The notes beneath the pieces were generated by a model. That model worked only from the letters and a program-made list of their open reading frames with translations, ran no database searches and was not told where the DNA came from. 64,000 nt of DNA from Marinifilum_A sediminis (GTDB taxonomy: Bacteria > Bacteroidota > Bacteroidia > Bacteroidales > Marinifilaceae): positions 62,001 to 126,000 of the forward strand of contig CANMCX010000005.1 of NCBI GenBank assembly GCA_947496465.1, written 5' to 3'. The number at the start of each line of letters is the position of its first letter. The first letter of the stretch is position 1. Position numbers and translations under genes: made by a program. This document shows, piece by piece, positions 15,837 to 25,049 of the stretch.

Positions 15837-18059
15837 ATGAAATATTTTTTGACTTTCGCGTTTTTTATTCTATCAATACTTTTCAATACAATGTTATATT
15901 CTCAAAAAGTTATTATTGGGAATGTTTTAAACGAGCAAAATGAATCACTAGATTTAGTTCATGTTGTTTTAAAAAATAATATTGATTCATCCTTTATTGC
16001 TGGAGGAGCTTTCAAGTTTGGTAATTTTGGATTCGATAACATTTCAAATTCTAAAGTTCTTCTAACAGCATCTTACGTTGGGTATCGAGAGTTTAGAAAA
16101 ACAATTAATTGTAATGTTTCTAATGATACAATAAAACTTGAACCAATATATTTACAAGAAATCATCTTAAATGAGGTTAGTATAAATGCATTTTCGCCAA
16201 GGTTTCAACCCACCGATCGTGGTTTTAAAATGAGTATTAATAAAAAATTTGAAGAACATCATAATGATGCCATTGATTTATTGAAGATGATGCCTGGAAT
16301 TGTCGCAACTGAAAACTCAATTGCCGCATTTAATAAAGACAATCTTGTTATATATATAGATAAAGAAAAGATTAACAACCACCAAGAATTAGCTAGTCTA
16401 GAACCCAATGAAATTAAGAACATTGAATTAATCGAATCTCCCGGATCTGAGTTTGATAATGACGTTGATGCCGTCTTGATAATCACAAGAAAAAATAAAA
16501 TATCAGATTATACAAAAGGCTGGATACAATTTTACAGAGAATACGATAGAAAATTGTCGGGACATGAATCTCTAAGTTTGAAAAGCAAATTTAAAAATTT
16601 CCGCTATGAAATTTATGGTACAAATCATAATAATAAGAAAGTAAATCATATAGATGATCATACTTTTTATCAATACGGAGATGATTCTTTTACTAATACA
16701 ACTCATTCAAAATTGTATGAGAAAATGAGAATGAAATATGGGCACACAAGACTGGCATATGAAAACAAGAAACATCTATTAAGTAGTAAAATATCTGTAC
16801 TAGAAATTAAGAATGGAATCAAACAATACACAAACATTCAAGACTTACAATCAGATAGAGAGTATGATCAATATAAATTTGGAGCATTGTACTCCTTTAC
16901 TCCAAATTCGAATTCTTATTATGATTTTACTTTAAACTATTCAAAATACAAAAATTACTCTAAAAGTGATGATAATGCGTCACAATCATTCTCTAACTCT
17001 TATGAAAGCAACCTTATTCTTACAAAATTTGATGGTTTTCTAAAATTTAGTAATTCAGAAACCAAATTAAGATATGGAGGTAAATATCTGAAATTAAGTA
17101 GTGAAGACACTTATTCTGACGAAAATTCTTCCTATGACGAAGAGAAAATATCAACTTACGCTTCATTATCAAAAAAAATTGGTAAAAAAATATCCGTCAA
17201 TGGTGGAATTAGATTCGAACACTTGATTGTAAAAAATGCAAAGGACAAAAAACAATATGATTTTTTACTGCCTAGTTTTCGTGTTATGTATTCAATAGCT
17301 AAAAGGAAAAATCTATCATTCTCCTATAAAAGAAAAATGCGTAACCCTAAACTATCCGAAATTCAAAATAATCTAATTCAGGTTGACTTTTGGACGTATG
17401 AAAAAGGAAATCCATCATTAGAAGCGTTTACAAGTGACCTATTTGAAATTTCTTATTTGAGTAAAAGATTTAAAACTAATATTGGTGCGAAAATAAATAG
17501 AGATTTTATTGAATCAAATTTCTTTGTTGATCTAATCAATTTAGAACCAGTAATAATTGAACAAAGAATCAACCTCAAAAGAATGAATGAGTATTATTTA
17601 TCTAGTAGCTATTCCTTAGATAATAAGTGGTTTTCAAGCTATACAACAGCTTCCATTAATTACTCAGAAAATATAAAAAGAGATGATTCTAATTACAACT
17701 ATTGGTCCTTTAAATTAAAAAACACAACCGCTTTTCGTTTTATCAAAACTTATACAGTCACATTAAGTACACTCTATTTAAATAACAGACATAATGGTTA
17801 TGTTGAATATGATGATAGGGTTTCGTTTAGTGCTTCTTTATCAAAACGATTTTTAAAAAAGAAATTACTAGCTAAAATTGGGGTTAGAGATATTTTCAAG
17901 TCTAACGCAAAAGATCAGGTCTTGAATTATAATAATATTGCAACAAGTAGAAAGTATTTAAATGTCCAAAGCATAGGATATGTTTCACTTAAATGGAGTT
18001 TTGGAAAAGCTAAAGTTAAAAGTATTAAATCTTTAGATGATAACGATTTAAATAGATAA
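15837..18059 (+). CDS. Outer-membrane TonB-plug/beta-barrel protein of the RiPP locus
   Basis: 740 residues from the ATG at 15837, 4 bp after the maturase stop; an in-frame start further upstream would overlap the maturase. The signal peptide is MKYFLTFAFFILSILFNTML. Residues 23-95 look like a carboxypeptidase-regulatory-like domain (VIIGNVLNEQNESLDLVHVV). Residues about 105-215 resemble a TonB-receptor plug (DAIDLLKMMPGIVATE, EPNEIKNIELIESPGSEFDN). The remainder is an alternating-strand barrel of the Bacteroidota OMP_b-brl_3 type. It sits between maturase and exporter, so it may be the outer-membrane exit, the target, or an immunity/uptake receptor. No TolC-like protein is encoded nearby. 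Confidence 0.82.
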   Translation: MKYFLTFAFFILSILFNTMLYSQKVIIGNVLNEQNESLDLVHVVLKNNIDSSFIAGGAFKFGNFGFDNISNSKVLLTASYVGYREFRKTINCNVSNDTIKLEPIYLQEIILNEVSINAFSPRFQPTDRGFKMSINKKFEEHHNDAIDLLKMMPGIVATENSIAAFNKDNLVIYIDKEKINNHQELASLEPNEIKNIELIESPGSEFDNDVDAVLIITRKNKISDYTKGWIQFYREYDRKLSGHESLSLKSKFKNFRYEIYGTNHNNKKVNHIDDHTFYQYGDDSFTNTTHSKLYEKMRMKYGHTRLAYENKKHLLSSKISVLEIKNGIKQYTNIQDLQSDREYDQYKFGALYSFTPNSNSYYDFTLNYSKYKNYSKSDDNASQSFSNSYESNLILTKFDGFLKFSNSETKLRYGGKYLKLSSEDTYSDENSSYDEEKISTYASLSKKIGKKISVNGGIRFEHLIVKNAKDKKQYDFLLPSFRVMYSIAKRKNLSFSYKRKMRNPKLSEIQNNLIQVDFWTYEKGNPSLEAFTSDLFEISYLSKRFKTNIGAKINRDFIESNFFVDLINLEPVIIEQRINLKRMNEYYLSSSYSLDNKWFSSYTTASINYSENIKRDDSNYNYWSFKLKNTTAFRFIKTYTVTLSTLYLNNRHNGYVEYDDRVSFSASLSKRFLKKKLLAKIGVRDIFKSNAKDQVLNYNNIATSRKYLNVQSIGYVSLKWSFGKAKVKSIKSLDDNDLNR

Positions 18060-18065
18060 TTCATT

Positions 18066-20285
18066 TTGAGAAAATATTCGGTATATATACAACATGATGC
18101 TATGGATTGCGGACCAACATGTATTCGCATGATTGCTAAACATTACGGACGCCATTACTCATTAGACTATTTGCGTAAACGAAGTTATATAACTCGTGAA
18201 GGTGTATCAGTTTCTGGTATAAGTGAATGTGCGGAAAATATAGGATTTAGAACACTTTGTGGTCGCTTTACATTTGAAAAATTGGTCAAACAAGCACCCC
18301 TTCCTTGTGTAGTGCATTGGCAACAAAATCATTTTGTGGTAGTTTACTCTATTAATAAAAGAAAAACCTTATTTAAAAGTCCTAAAATACAATTTATTGT
18401 AGCGGATCCAGGAAGGGGAATCGTAAAATACAGTAAGGAAGAATTTATAGAAAACTGGGTTAGTACAAAAACTCAGGGAGAAGATAAAGGTGTTGCTATA
18501 TTAATTGAACCAACAACAAAATTTTTCGATAAAGAAGGAGAAAAATCAGATAAGAGTAGCTTCTCTTTCTTATTCTCATATTTTGGAAGATATAAGAAAT
18601 TTTTCACCCAAATAATGCTTGGTTTACTTTTAGGAAGTATTCTACAATTGATTTTTCCTTTTTTAACACAGGCAATCGTTGATGTTGGTATTTCAGATCA
18701 TAATATTAATTTCATTTATTTAATTCTTCTAGCTCAAGTAATCCTCTTTATTAGCCGAATGTCTGTAGATTTTATCAGAAGATGGATACTTTTACATATC
18801 AGTACGCGGATAAATGTATCTTTAATTTCAGACTTTTTCATCAAATTGATGAAACTACCAATGAATTTTTTTGATACAAAACTCGTAGGTGATATTCTGC
18901 AAAGAATAGAAGACCATAAGAGGGTAGAACGTTTCCTTACAGCCCAATCATTAGGTGTAATCTTCTCTTTATTCAATTTTATAATCTTCGGTATTGTACT
19001 TATGATTTATAGTATAAAAATATTTTCAATATTCTTAACTGGAAGCACTTTATATGCAGTTTGGATTATTTTCTTTCTGAAAAAACGCCGAACTATTGAC
19101 TATAAACTTTTCGAGCAACGAGCACTTAACCAAAGTAAAAATTATCAACTAATAAGTGGGATGCAAGAAATTAAACTTCAAAATTGTGAAAAACGAAAAA
19201 GATGGGAATGGGAAGATATCCAGGCAGATTTGTTTCAGGTAAATTCCGAATCCCTAACTTTACAACAATACCAAGAAGGTGGTATGATATTTATTAATGA
19301 ATTAAAAAATATTGTAATTACGATTATTGCAGCTACAGCGGTTATAAACGGCTCACTAACGCTAGGTATGATGCTTGCCATTCAATATATAATTGGTCAA
19401 TTAAATAGTCCTTTAGAGAAAATAGTTGGATTTATTCACAACATGCAAGATGTAAAAATTAGTCTTGATCGTTTAGCAGAAATTCACAAAAAAGAAAATG
19501 AAGACGAGAACAATGTGACAAAATATCAAAAATATCCATTCGGAGATAAAAGTATTGACATAGAGAATCTATCTTTTCAATATGATGGTCCTCACTCCCG
19601 CCAAGTGCTTAACAATATTAATTTAAAAATTCCAAAAGGAAAAATAACTGCAATTGTTGGAGCCAGTGGAAGTGGTAAGACTACTTTAGTCAAATTATTA
19701 TTAGGCTATTACATTCCACAAAATGGTAGTATTAAGGTAGATAAGAATAATCTTTCAGATTATGATTTACGATGGTGGCGAAATGAATGTGGAGCCGTAA
19801 TGCAGGATGGATATATTTTTTCTGAGTCCATAGCTAAAAATATTGCTGTGTCGGATGACGAAATAGATGATGATAAATTAATGCATGCAGCTAAAGTAGC
19901 TAATTGCCACGAATTTATATCAGAATTACCATTATCGTATAATACAATAATTGGTCAAGAAGGACAAGGTATAAGTCAAGGACAACGCCAAAGGATATTG
20001 ATTGCTAGAGCAGTATATAAAAATCCAAATTTTATATTTTTAGATGAAGCTACAAATGCTTTAGATGCAAACAATGAAAAACAAATTAATGAGAATTTAG
20101 ATGTTTTTTTAGAAGGTAAAACTGTTGTTATTGTTGCACACCGCTTAAGTACGGTTAAATATGCTGATCAAATAATTGTATTAAATAAAGGTAAAATAGT
20201 TGAAAAAGGAACACACATAGAATTAATACAAAATAGAGAATACTACTATGGATTAGTCAAGAACCAACTCGAGTTAGGGAATTAA
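18066..20285 (+). CDS. Peptidase-containing ABC exporter (C39, PCAT)
   Basis: 739 residues, TTG start 6 bp after the barrel gene. The N-terminal C39 peptidase has the catalytic Cys in DAMDCGPTCIRM, His in HWQQNHFVVVYSI and Asp in VADPGRG. The membrane domain covers about 160-450. The ATPase domain has Walker A VGASGSGKTT, signature ISQGQRQRI and Walker B FIFLDEATNALD, with the H-loop VAHRLST. PCATs cut double-glycine leaders and export the mature peptide, which fits the three LKGG/IKGG precursors upstream. The domain order and length are normal for the family. Confidence 0.94.
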   Translation: MRKYSVYIQHDAMDCGPTCIRMIAKHYGRHYSLDYLRKRSYITREGVSVSGISECAENIGFRTLCGRFTFEKLVKQAPLPCVVHWQQNHFVVVYSINKRKTLFKSPKIQFIVADPGRGIVKYSKEEFIENWVSTKTQGEDKGVAILIEPTTKFFDKEGEKSDKSSFSFLFSYFGRYKKFFTQIMLGLLLGSILQLIFPFLTQAIVDVGISDHNINFIYLILLAQVILFISRMSVDFIRRWILLHISTRINVSLISDFFIKLMKLPMNFFDTKLVGDILQRIEDHKRVERFLTAQSLGVIFSLFNFIIFGIVLMIYSIKIFSIFLTGSTLYAVWIIFFLKKRRTIDYKLFEQRALNQSKNYQLISGMQEIKLQNCEKRKRWEWEDIQADLFQVNSESLTLQQYQEGGMIFINELKNIVITIIAATAVINGSLTLGMMLAIQYIIGQLNSPLEKIVGFIHNMQDVKISLDRLAEIHKKENEDENNVTKYQKYPFGDKSIDIENLSFQYDGPHSRQVLNNINLKIPKGKITAIVGASGSGKTTLVKLLLGYYIPQNGSIKVDKNNLSDYDLRWWRNECGAVMQDGYIFSESIAKNIAVSDDEIDDDKLMHAAKVANCHEFISELPLSYNTIIGQEGQGISQGQRQRILIARAVYKNPNFIFLDEATNALDANNEKQINENLDVFLEGKTVVIVAHRLSTVKYADQIIVLNKGKIVEKGTHIELIQNREYYYGLVKNQLELGN

Positions 20286-20342
20286 TTTATAAAAAAGTGA
20301 TTTTAAAATTATAATTTTAACATTACGAATCTCATTTACAAC

Positions 20343-20861
20343 ATGTCAGAAAAAACAGATAAAATTGAACTACGAAGTGAAAAAGTAAGAAATATTATTG
20401 GTCAAATCCCATCTCACATAATTCGTAATGGAATTACAATCTTATTTGTAGTTGTAATAATACTTTTAACTGGAAGTTATTTTTTTAGATATCCTGATAC
20501 TGTGAAAGGAACAGCATATTTATATTCTGATTCTCTTGGTTCATCACTTGCTAAGGTGTATATACCATATCATTTCATTAATAAAATAGAAAAAAAGCAA
20601 AAATTAAATATCATAATTGAAGGTTATTCTGCTAATGAATTTGGACAATTAAAAGGTGAAATATTTGAAATTAATCCTACACCAATAGTATTAAATAATG
20701 TAAATTGTTTTATTGTGAACGTGATTTTAGTAAATGGTATGAAGAGCAATCAAAATAAAATAATTCCATTTTATCAAAATTTAAAAGGAGATGCTAAAAT
20801 TACCGTAGGTGAACAACGTTTACTTGAAAAATTTCTTCCTTCTATTACTTTATCATTATAA
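20343..20861 (+). CDS. Internally shortened HlyD-like periplasmic adaptor
   Basis: 172 residues, less than half the usual 400 or more. The start matches Bacteroidota HlyD adaptors: IELRSEKVRNIIGQIPSHII, then a single membrane helix (about 31-49), then FRYPDTVKGTAYLYS. The end (GDAKITVGEQRLLEKFL) matches the usual last strand and helix. What is missing is the whole middle: the lipoyl half-motifs and the coiled-coil hairpin that normally reaches TolC. The frame is intact, so this is a compact variant rather than a broken gene. It is the last gene of the export operon and probably docks on the PCAT. Confidence 0.78.
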   Translation: MSEKTDKIELRSEKVRNIIGQIPSHIIRNGITILFVVVIILLTGSYFFRYPDTVKGTAYLYSDSLGSSLAKVYIPYHFINKIEKKQKLNIIIEGYSANEFGQLKGEIFEINPTPIVLNNVNCFIVNVILVNGMKSNQNKIIPFYQNLKGDAKITVGEQRLLEKFLPSITLSL

Positions 20862-20920
20862 AGCATAATAAAAACCTTAAATAGAATTTTACAGATCTAA
20901 ATAGATTTTTTTGTAAAAAA

Positions 20921-21390
20921 CTCTTACGCTCTTAAAACATGGATTTTACGGATAATCACATCCTACATTAAACTACTTACTAAACGTTTATAAGACGGAT
21001 AAACGGATAAATAGGGTATTTAAAGTAGTATTCCATAGCTAAAAACATTCTTAAGCCTTTAAAATAGGGAATTTACAGATAATCACATCCTACCTTAAGC
21101 TACTTATTAAACTACTTATTAAGACGGATAAACGGCTAATTAAGATATTTAAAGTAGTATTCCATAGGTGAAAATACTCTTAAGCCTTTAAAATTGGGAA
21201 ATTGCAGATAATCTCACCCTACTATAAGCTACTTACTAAACTACTTATAAGACGGATAAACGGCTAATTAAGGTATTTAAGTAGTTTACCATAGGTAAAA
21301 CCCCTCTTATGCCCTTAAAACAGGGGATTTGCAGATAATCACACCCTACCATAAGCTACTTAATAAACGTTTATAAGACGGATGAGTAGA
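20921..21390. repeat. About four tandem copies of a 127-bp repeat
   Basis: Copies start near 20921, 21048, 21177 and 21304 (last one partial). Each contains CTCTTA(C/A)GC..TTAAAA, AGATAATC.CA, a run of CTACTTA..AAAC blocks, AAGACGGATAAACGG and a TATTTAAAGTAGT-type end followed by CCATAG. Copies differ by scattered substitutions. No reading frame runs through them. Position between the export operon and the replication block suggests an iteron-type origin, a partition site or a structural barrier. The block replaces about 0.65 kb without genes (20862-21507). Confidence 0.8.
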
Positions 21391-21391
21391 T

Positions 21392-21420
21392 AAAAAAAGC
21401 CAATTGGTATTTTATTGGCT
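21392..21420 (-). terminator. Terminator of the replication operon
   Basis: On the minus strand AGCCAAT-AAAATACCA-ATTGGCT is followed by seven T. It stands 88 bp after the last gene of the minus-strand block. Confidence 0.8.
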
Positions 21421-21507
21421 CAGGTCTTAATTGCCCGAAGTCTAAAATATCAGTTGGCTCGATCACAACTAAAGAATTGTGGTTAGATGGTTTTTATCTG
21501 GGATAAA

Positions 21508-22188
21508 TTAAATATCAACATCCTCGTTTTCCTCAGTTGGCATCATGAATGATTGCAAAGTGGTGAATATTTCCATTTGCTCATCATGATTTTTTGCAAA
21601 AAGAAAATAGAGCATTTGTATTAAATAACCTTGTGCATCAGATTCCATTCGCCTGATTGCATCAATTATTTGTTTTTCCTGAACATTGAATTGATCAGCA
21701 ACACCTTCCAAAGAATTTCCACCACTCGGAATAAGGTTGTTTGCTAGTGTTCCCAATACGGATTGAATGGCTGGCATTTGGGTGATTGCCGTTACTGTAT
21801 CTTTGGTTGTATTGGTACTTATTTTTGCAAGTTCCCTTGTGTGATCATCCTTGAGGTCACTAATTTTGTCTTTTAGCTTATCAATGGTAAATTCATTTTT
21901 CAATTTTACTTCCTGCAAAGCTCTGATCTTATCACCGTAATCAGTTTTTAAATCAAGAATTGTATTGAAATGCTCTCTTTCAACTCTTCTTAGTTCCTCC
22001 ATAACATTTAAAGGAATAGGTTTCAGTTCGGGAATTTCTATTTCTTCATTTGGATAGGTTTCTTCCAGTTCGTTTTCATCTTTATCAGTGCTTCTCAATT
22101 GATATGCCTTATTTCTACAAGTTGTAGAGCAATAACGGCTATCTGAGCGTTTTCCTGATATGGTTTCATTACATACTTCACATTTCAT
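21508..22188 (-). CDS. Zinc-finger/coiled-coil protein of the element
   Basis: 226 residues. The N-terminus is a four-Cys finger (CEVCNETISGKRSDSRYC, then CRNKAYQLR). Residues about 70-135 are charged, heptad-like helix (NVMEELRRVEREHFNTILDL). The C-terminal half is helical and ends acidic (EENEDVDI). The finger closely matches the one near the C-terminus of the replication initiator encoded at 23583, with the shared pattern YC..CR.KAY. Last gene of the minus-strand block. A role in replication or segregation of the element is inferred; no family is recognised. Confidence 0.7.
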   Translation of the reverse strand: MKCEVCNETISGKRSDSRYCSTTCRNKAYQLRSTDKDENELEETYPNEEIEIPELKPIPLNVMEELRRVEREHFNTILDLKTDYGDKIRALQEVKLKNEFTIDKLKDKISDLKDDHTRELAKISTNTTKDTVTAITQMPAIQSVLGTLANNLIPSGGNSLEGVADQFNVQEKQIIDAIRRMESDAQGYLIQMLYFLFAKNHDEQMEIFTTLQSFMMPTEENEDVDI

Positions 22189-22236
22189 TTTTTCATTGTT
22201 TTTTAAATTGTTGATTTATTTAATTGCTCTGATTTT

Positions 22237-22479
22237 TTAGGATGGTGATTCTTCTTTTGATAGGGAATTTCTGGTTTGTTCATCTAATCCAATTTCCCAC
22301 GGAGCTCTCCACTCGATATTGTCATGAATGTATTTTATTTCATTTTCGAAAAGCAATGATCGATTCTTGATGTGTTCCAAAAAAGCAGGATCCATTTTTT
22401 TCATTCTTCGAATAAGAGTTGATCTTGAAATATCTAATTCTATTGCAAGCTCTGTTCGGTTCATTGTTCTGTATTTCAT
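22237..22479 (-). CDS. Small helix-turn-helix protein
   Basis: 80 residues. MNRTELAIELDISRSTLIRR is a clear HTH (residues 6-25), followed by a helical region with no recognised family. A second ATG (22464) is possible. It lies between the resolvase and the zinc-finger protein, in the same orientation. It is likely a local transcription regulator or a DNA-binding accessory of the recombinase. Confidence 0.65.
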   Translation of the reverse strand: MKYRTMNRTELAIELDISRSTLIRRMKKMDPAFLEHIKNRSLLFENEIKYIHDNIEWRAPWEIGLDEQTRNSLSKEESPS

Positions 22480-22566
22480 TTCTTCAAAATTTTTATTGTG
22501 GATGTATTCAGTTCGGTTTTTTCACTGTTTGTATTCTTTTTAGCGTATACCCTTTAGGTTTTACAG

Positions 22567-22611
22567 GAATACACATCAAATAGGGTGAAAACTGTCCTGT
22601 TTTGTGTATTC
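22567..22611. promoter_or_regulatory. Inverted repeat between resolvase and HTH genes
   Basis: GAATACACA (22567-22575) and TGTGTATTC (22603-22611) form a 9-bp inverted repeat 27 bp apart, just downstream of the serine recombinase gene and upstream of the HTH gene. Further GTAT/ATAC motifs lie to its left. It could be an operator or a res-like binding site for the recombinase. Confidence 0.45.
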
Positions 22612-22623
22612 ATTGTGGTGAGC

Positions 22624-23253
22624 CTAATTTGAATACGCTTTTTGTGTTTCGATATGCTTTTTGACTCGTTGAACTGTGGTAGCGGATTTTTTTACCAGCT
22701 TGGCAATATTCCGAATGGATTTCCCATCACCTAAAAGTTCAATAATATCGGCATGCTGTTTTTCGTATTGCTCTTTTGTCATTTTTCCTTTTCCAGCATG
22801 AAGTTTATATACTCCTTTAGCTTTTGCAATCGCAATTCCTTCCGATTGTCTGTCTTTGATTCGGTCATATTCCATTTTTGCAGCCAATACCATAAGAGCA
22901 GACATGAAATCAAACATTTGGTTGTAATGACCATCGATGTAGCTTTTCATTCCGATTTTGTAAATGGTAACCGTTACCTCATTATCTTTCATCAGTTCCA
23001 GAGTGTTTAAAACATCGGGAACGCTTCTGCCTAATCGGTCAAAGTCATAAACCACCAATTCAGATATTTTATCCTTTCGGACTGCATCAATAATGATCTT
23101 TCCGCTTGGTCTTTCTGCAAATGGCATCATGCCCGAATACTTATCTACGACCAATTCACCTTTAATGTCTTTTAGTCCGTCAACCTGTCTATCTTCATTT
23201 TGTCCTGTGGTTGATACTCGGGCATATTTATACACTTTCTTTTCGATACTCAT
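22624..23253 (-). CDS. Serine recombinase (resolvase/invertase type)
   Basis: 209 residues, the usual size of small serine recombinases. The catalytic Ser is in KYARVSTTGQNEDRQ (about residue 14). Other family marks are VVYDFDRLGRSVPDVL and the long helix (ALMVLAAKMEYDRIKDRQSE GIA region). The C-terminal HTH is GKSIRNIAKLVKKSATTVQR. It probably resolves multimers of the circular element or acts on a local site. It starts 3 bp after the preceding 107-residue gene, so the two are co-translated with rep. Confidence 0.9.
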   Translation of the reverse strand: MSIEKKVYKYARVSTTGQNEDRQVDGLKDIKGELVVDKYSGMMPFAERPSGKIIIDAVRKDKISELVVYDFDRLGRSVPDVLNTLELMKDNEVTVTIYKIGMKSYIDGHYNQMFDFMSALMVLAAKMEYDRIKDRQSEGIAIAKAKGVYKLHAGKGKMTKEQYEKQHADIIELLGDGKSIRNIAKLVKKSATTVQRVKKHIETQKAYSN

Positions 23254-23256
23254 AGG

Positions 23257-23580
23257 TTAGGATGCTTTTAGGTATGGATATTCTTTTAAATGATCAGTTA
23301 CCATCTTATCAAACTGATTGTAGATTAAAACAGCAGTATCTTTATTGTCAATTTCTTTATCTAGGTAATTTGAAAAGACAGTTCTGTATTGATCGGTTAT
23401 AATATCACTTTCCTCTCCACCTTCATTAATATCAATTCCCATTAAATAGGTGATAGGATACCAACTGTTTAAGCCATGATCGGTACATGAAGTTATTTTT
23501 TCTATATGTTCAAATATTCGGGTGGTGACCACAATATCCTCTATCAGATCAATAATGACATTCTTTTTCTTTGTACTCAT
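23257..23580 (-). CDS. Hypothetical 107-residue protein between rep and resolvase
   Basis: Soluble, acidic and helical in appearance (DLIEDIVVTTRIFEHIEKIT, then SNYLDKEIDNKDTAVLIYNQ). No motif or family is recognised. It is packed tightly between the rep stop (2 bp) and the resolvase start (3 bp), so it is part of the replication operon. Confidence 0.6.
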   Translation of the reverse strand: MSTKKKNVIIDLIEDIVVTTRIFEHIEKITSCTDHGLNSWYPITYLMGIDINEGGEESDIITDQYRTVFSNYLDKEIDNKDTAVLIYNQFDKMVTDHLKEYPYLKAS

Positions 23581-23582
23581 CT

Positions 23583-25001
23583 TTAAAATTGTTCTTGTTC
23601 AAGCCTTGTATCATTAGGGCATTGAGTTAATGTTTCAGTTTTGGTCTTTCTATCAAATTCATTGAGGAAGAAGCGGGCATCAGCTCCATGGTAATATTTT
23701 TTCTTTCCTCCTATGGTTGCAATGATTGATGTCTTTCGACTCGGAACTCCTTTTATCTTTTTTCTGTTTGGGTTGGTCGTTCTTATCAGGTTGAATTCAT
23801 TTCCTAAATCTTTAATCAGTTTGATAATCTCTTTTTCCTTTTTGCTTCGTTTGGCTTTTCTTTTCTGGGATACTTTCAGGTTATAGGCTTTATCCCTGCA
23901 TTTTCTTTGATCGTTGCAGTACTTGGAACCGCTTTTCTGACCTGTTATCTCTTTTCCACAAGTCAAACAATATCTTTTCTCTTTTTTAACCTCTCCTTGA
24001 TCGGTTGATTCGCACCGTACAATACGTGGTGTATTCGTAACATTTTTTTTTGCGTTTATTTCTGGATTATTCCAGTTTTTCAGCTCTTCAAATTCGGTGT
24101 ATTCGTAACGTTTTTTATTGCGTGAAAACTCTGATAGCTCTAATAAAATCAAATCTTTCAGGATGTTTTTAATGTCACGTTTTGCATACTTTTTTACTAG
24201 CTTTTCAAGTAATTCCTTATTTCGCTGGCGATCTATACGGCTTCTTTCGTCTTTTATCCACCAATCAGGATTTCTCAAATCCTTGAATTTGCTTTTGTAC
24301 TTGGTTGGAAGTTTTCGGGTAGTCTTGATTTGATCCCATTCAAAGAAGATGGTTTCATCAATGAATTTCAGATATTTAGTAGCTATCAACTTACTAAGTT
24401 TCTCTTTATCCATTAGGTCTGCCAATGTTCTTATCTTGAAGTTTTCAACGGCTCTCATTCTGGTGAACTTGGTTTCAATTCTCAGTAAATCCACATGATG
24501 TATTTGAGATTGAGCCGATTTATCGTAGAATTTGTACTTGGTGTTTGTGGTTTTAAACTTGTATCCGTTGCCTGATTCTCCGTTGATATCCATATCAGAA
24601 CGCCTAACACCACGGCAATACAGGATACTATCTAAAAAAGTCTTGTTGTCAATCTTACAGGATGTTGTATCAAGGTTCAAACCGATTTCAAAACCTCTCA
24701 GAATGGCTTTATCTGGTATAACTCCGAATTCAGATAAACGGCTTACAGCTTCCAGAAAGTTATCAAAGGTGAATCGATTTGCATTGTGAGCTCCGTCATT
24801 AAAGAATTTATGAATAGAACCTTTAATTTTCACCTTTCCTTTGGGTTCGATGATGAAGTCTAAACCCTTGTAACTGGCTTTTTTACTTCCCATTTTCTCA
24901 CCTGAATCTTCATCGACCCGATAAGAGAATTTTAGATTTGGATGTTCATTCCAAAGGCTAAAATCGAAGTCAGCAAGCTCTATGATAAATCCGTCAATCA
25001 A
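23583..25001 (-). CDS. G2P-like rolling-circle replication initiator with zinc finger
   Basis: 472 residues, TTG start; the frame upstream has no ATG before a stop at 25032. Residues 1-230 resemble the gene II/X (G2P) initiators of filamentous phages and small Bacteroidota plasmids: IKGSIHKFFNDG, RGFEIGLNLDTT, DSILYCRGVRR, KTTNTKYKFYDKSAQS and LLRIETKFTRMRAVENF. A charged middle region follows. Near residue 345 lies a four-Cys finger, CLTCGKEITGQKSGSKYC, then CRDKAYNLK. G2P proteins nick one strand and stay covalently bound. Two 29-bp repeats with a hairpin between them lie inside this gene and two more just upstream. No other filamentous-phage gene (Zot-like, coat) is visible. Confidence 0.72.
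   Translation of the reverse strand: MIDGFIIELADFDFSLWNEHPNLKFSYRVDEDSGEKMGSKKASYKGLDFIIEPKGKVKIKGSIHKFFNDGAHNANRFTFDNFLEAVSRLSEFGVIPDKAILRGFEIGLNLDTTSCKIDNKTFLDSILYCRGVRRSDMDINGESGNGYKFKTTNTKYKFYDKSAQSQIHHVDLLRIETKFTRMRAVENFKIRTLADLMDKEKLSKLIATKYLKFIDETIFFEWDQIKTTRKLPTKYKSKFKDLRNPDWWIKDERSRIDRQRNKELLEKLVKKYAKRDIKNILKDLILLELSEFSRNKKRYEYTEFEELKNWNNPEINAKKNVTNTPRIVRCESTDQGEVKKEKRYCLTCGKEITGQKSGSKYCNDQRKCRDKAYNLKVSQKRKAKRSKKEKEIIKLIKDLGNEFNLIRTTNPNRKKIKGVPSRKTSIIATIGGKKKYYHGADARFFLNEFDRKTKTETLTQCPNDTRLEQEQF
24027..24123. repeat. Repeat-hairpin-repeat inside rep (copies a and b)
   Basis: Two 29-bp direct repeats, 24027-24055 and 24095-24123, both begin GGTGTATTCGTAAC, then a T-run and (T)TGCGT. 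Start-to-start distance is 68 bp. Between them CTGGA-TTAT-TCCAG (24061-24074) forms a small stem. They fall in the coding part between the nuclease-like domain and the zinc finger of the initiator. Confidence 0.75.
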
Positions 25002-25049
25002 GGGTGAGAAAAGAGTAAAAAAAGAGGTGAGTTAATTTTCCAAAAATGT

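Noticed and set aside
20921..21390. CRISPR array
   Set aside because: The units are about 127 bp, similar over their full length, and lack unique spacers.
23583..25001. Filamentous prophage (Inoviridae)
   Set aside because: Only the replication initiator resembles phage gene II. No Zot-like assembly ATPase, coat-like small proteins or adsorption protein were seen in the element.
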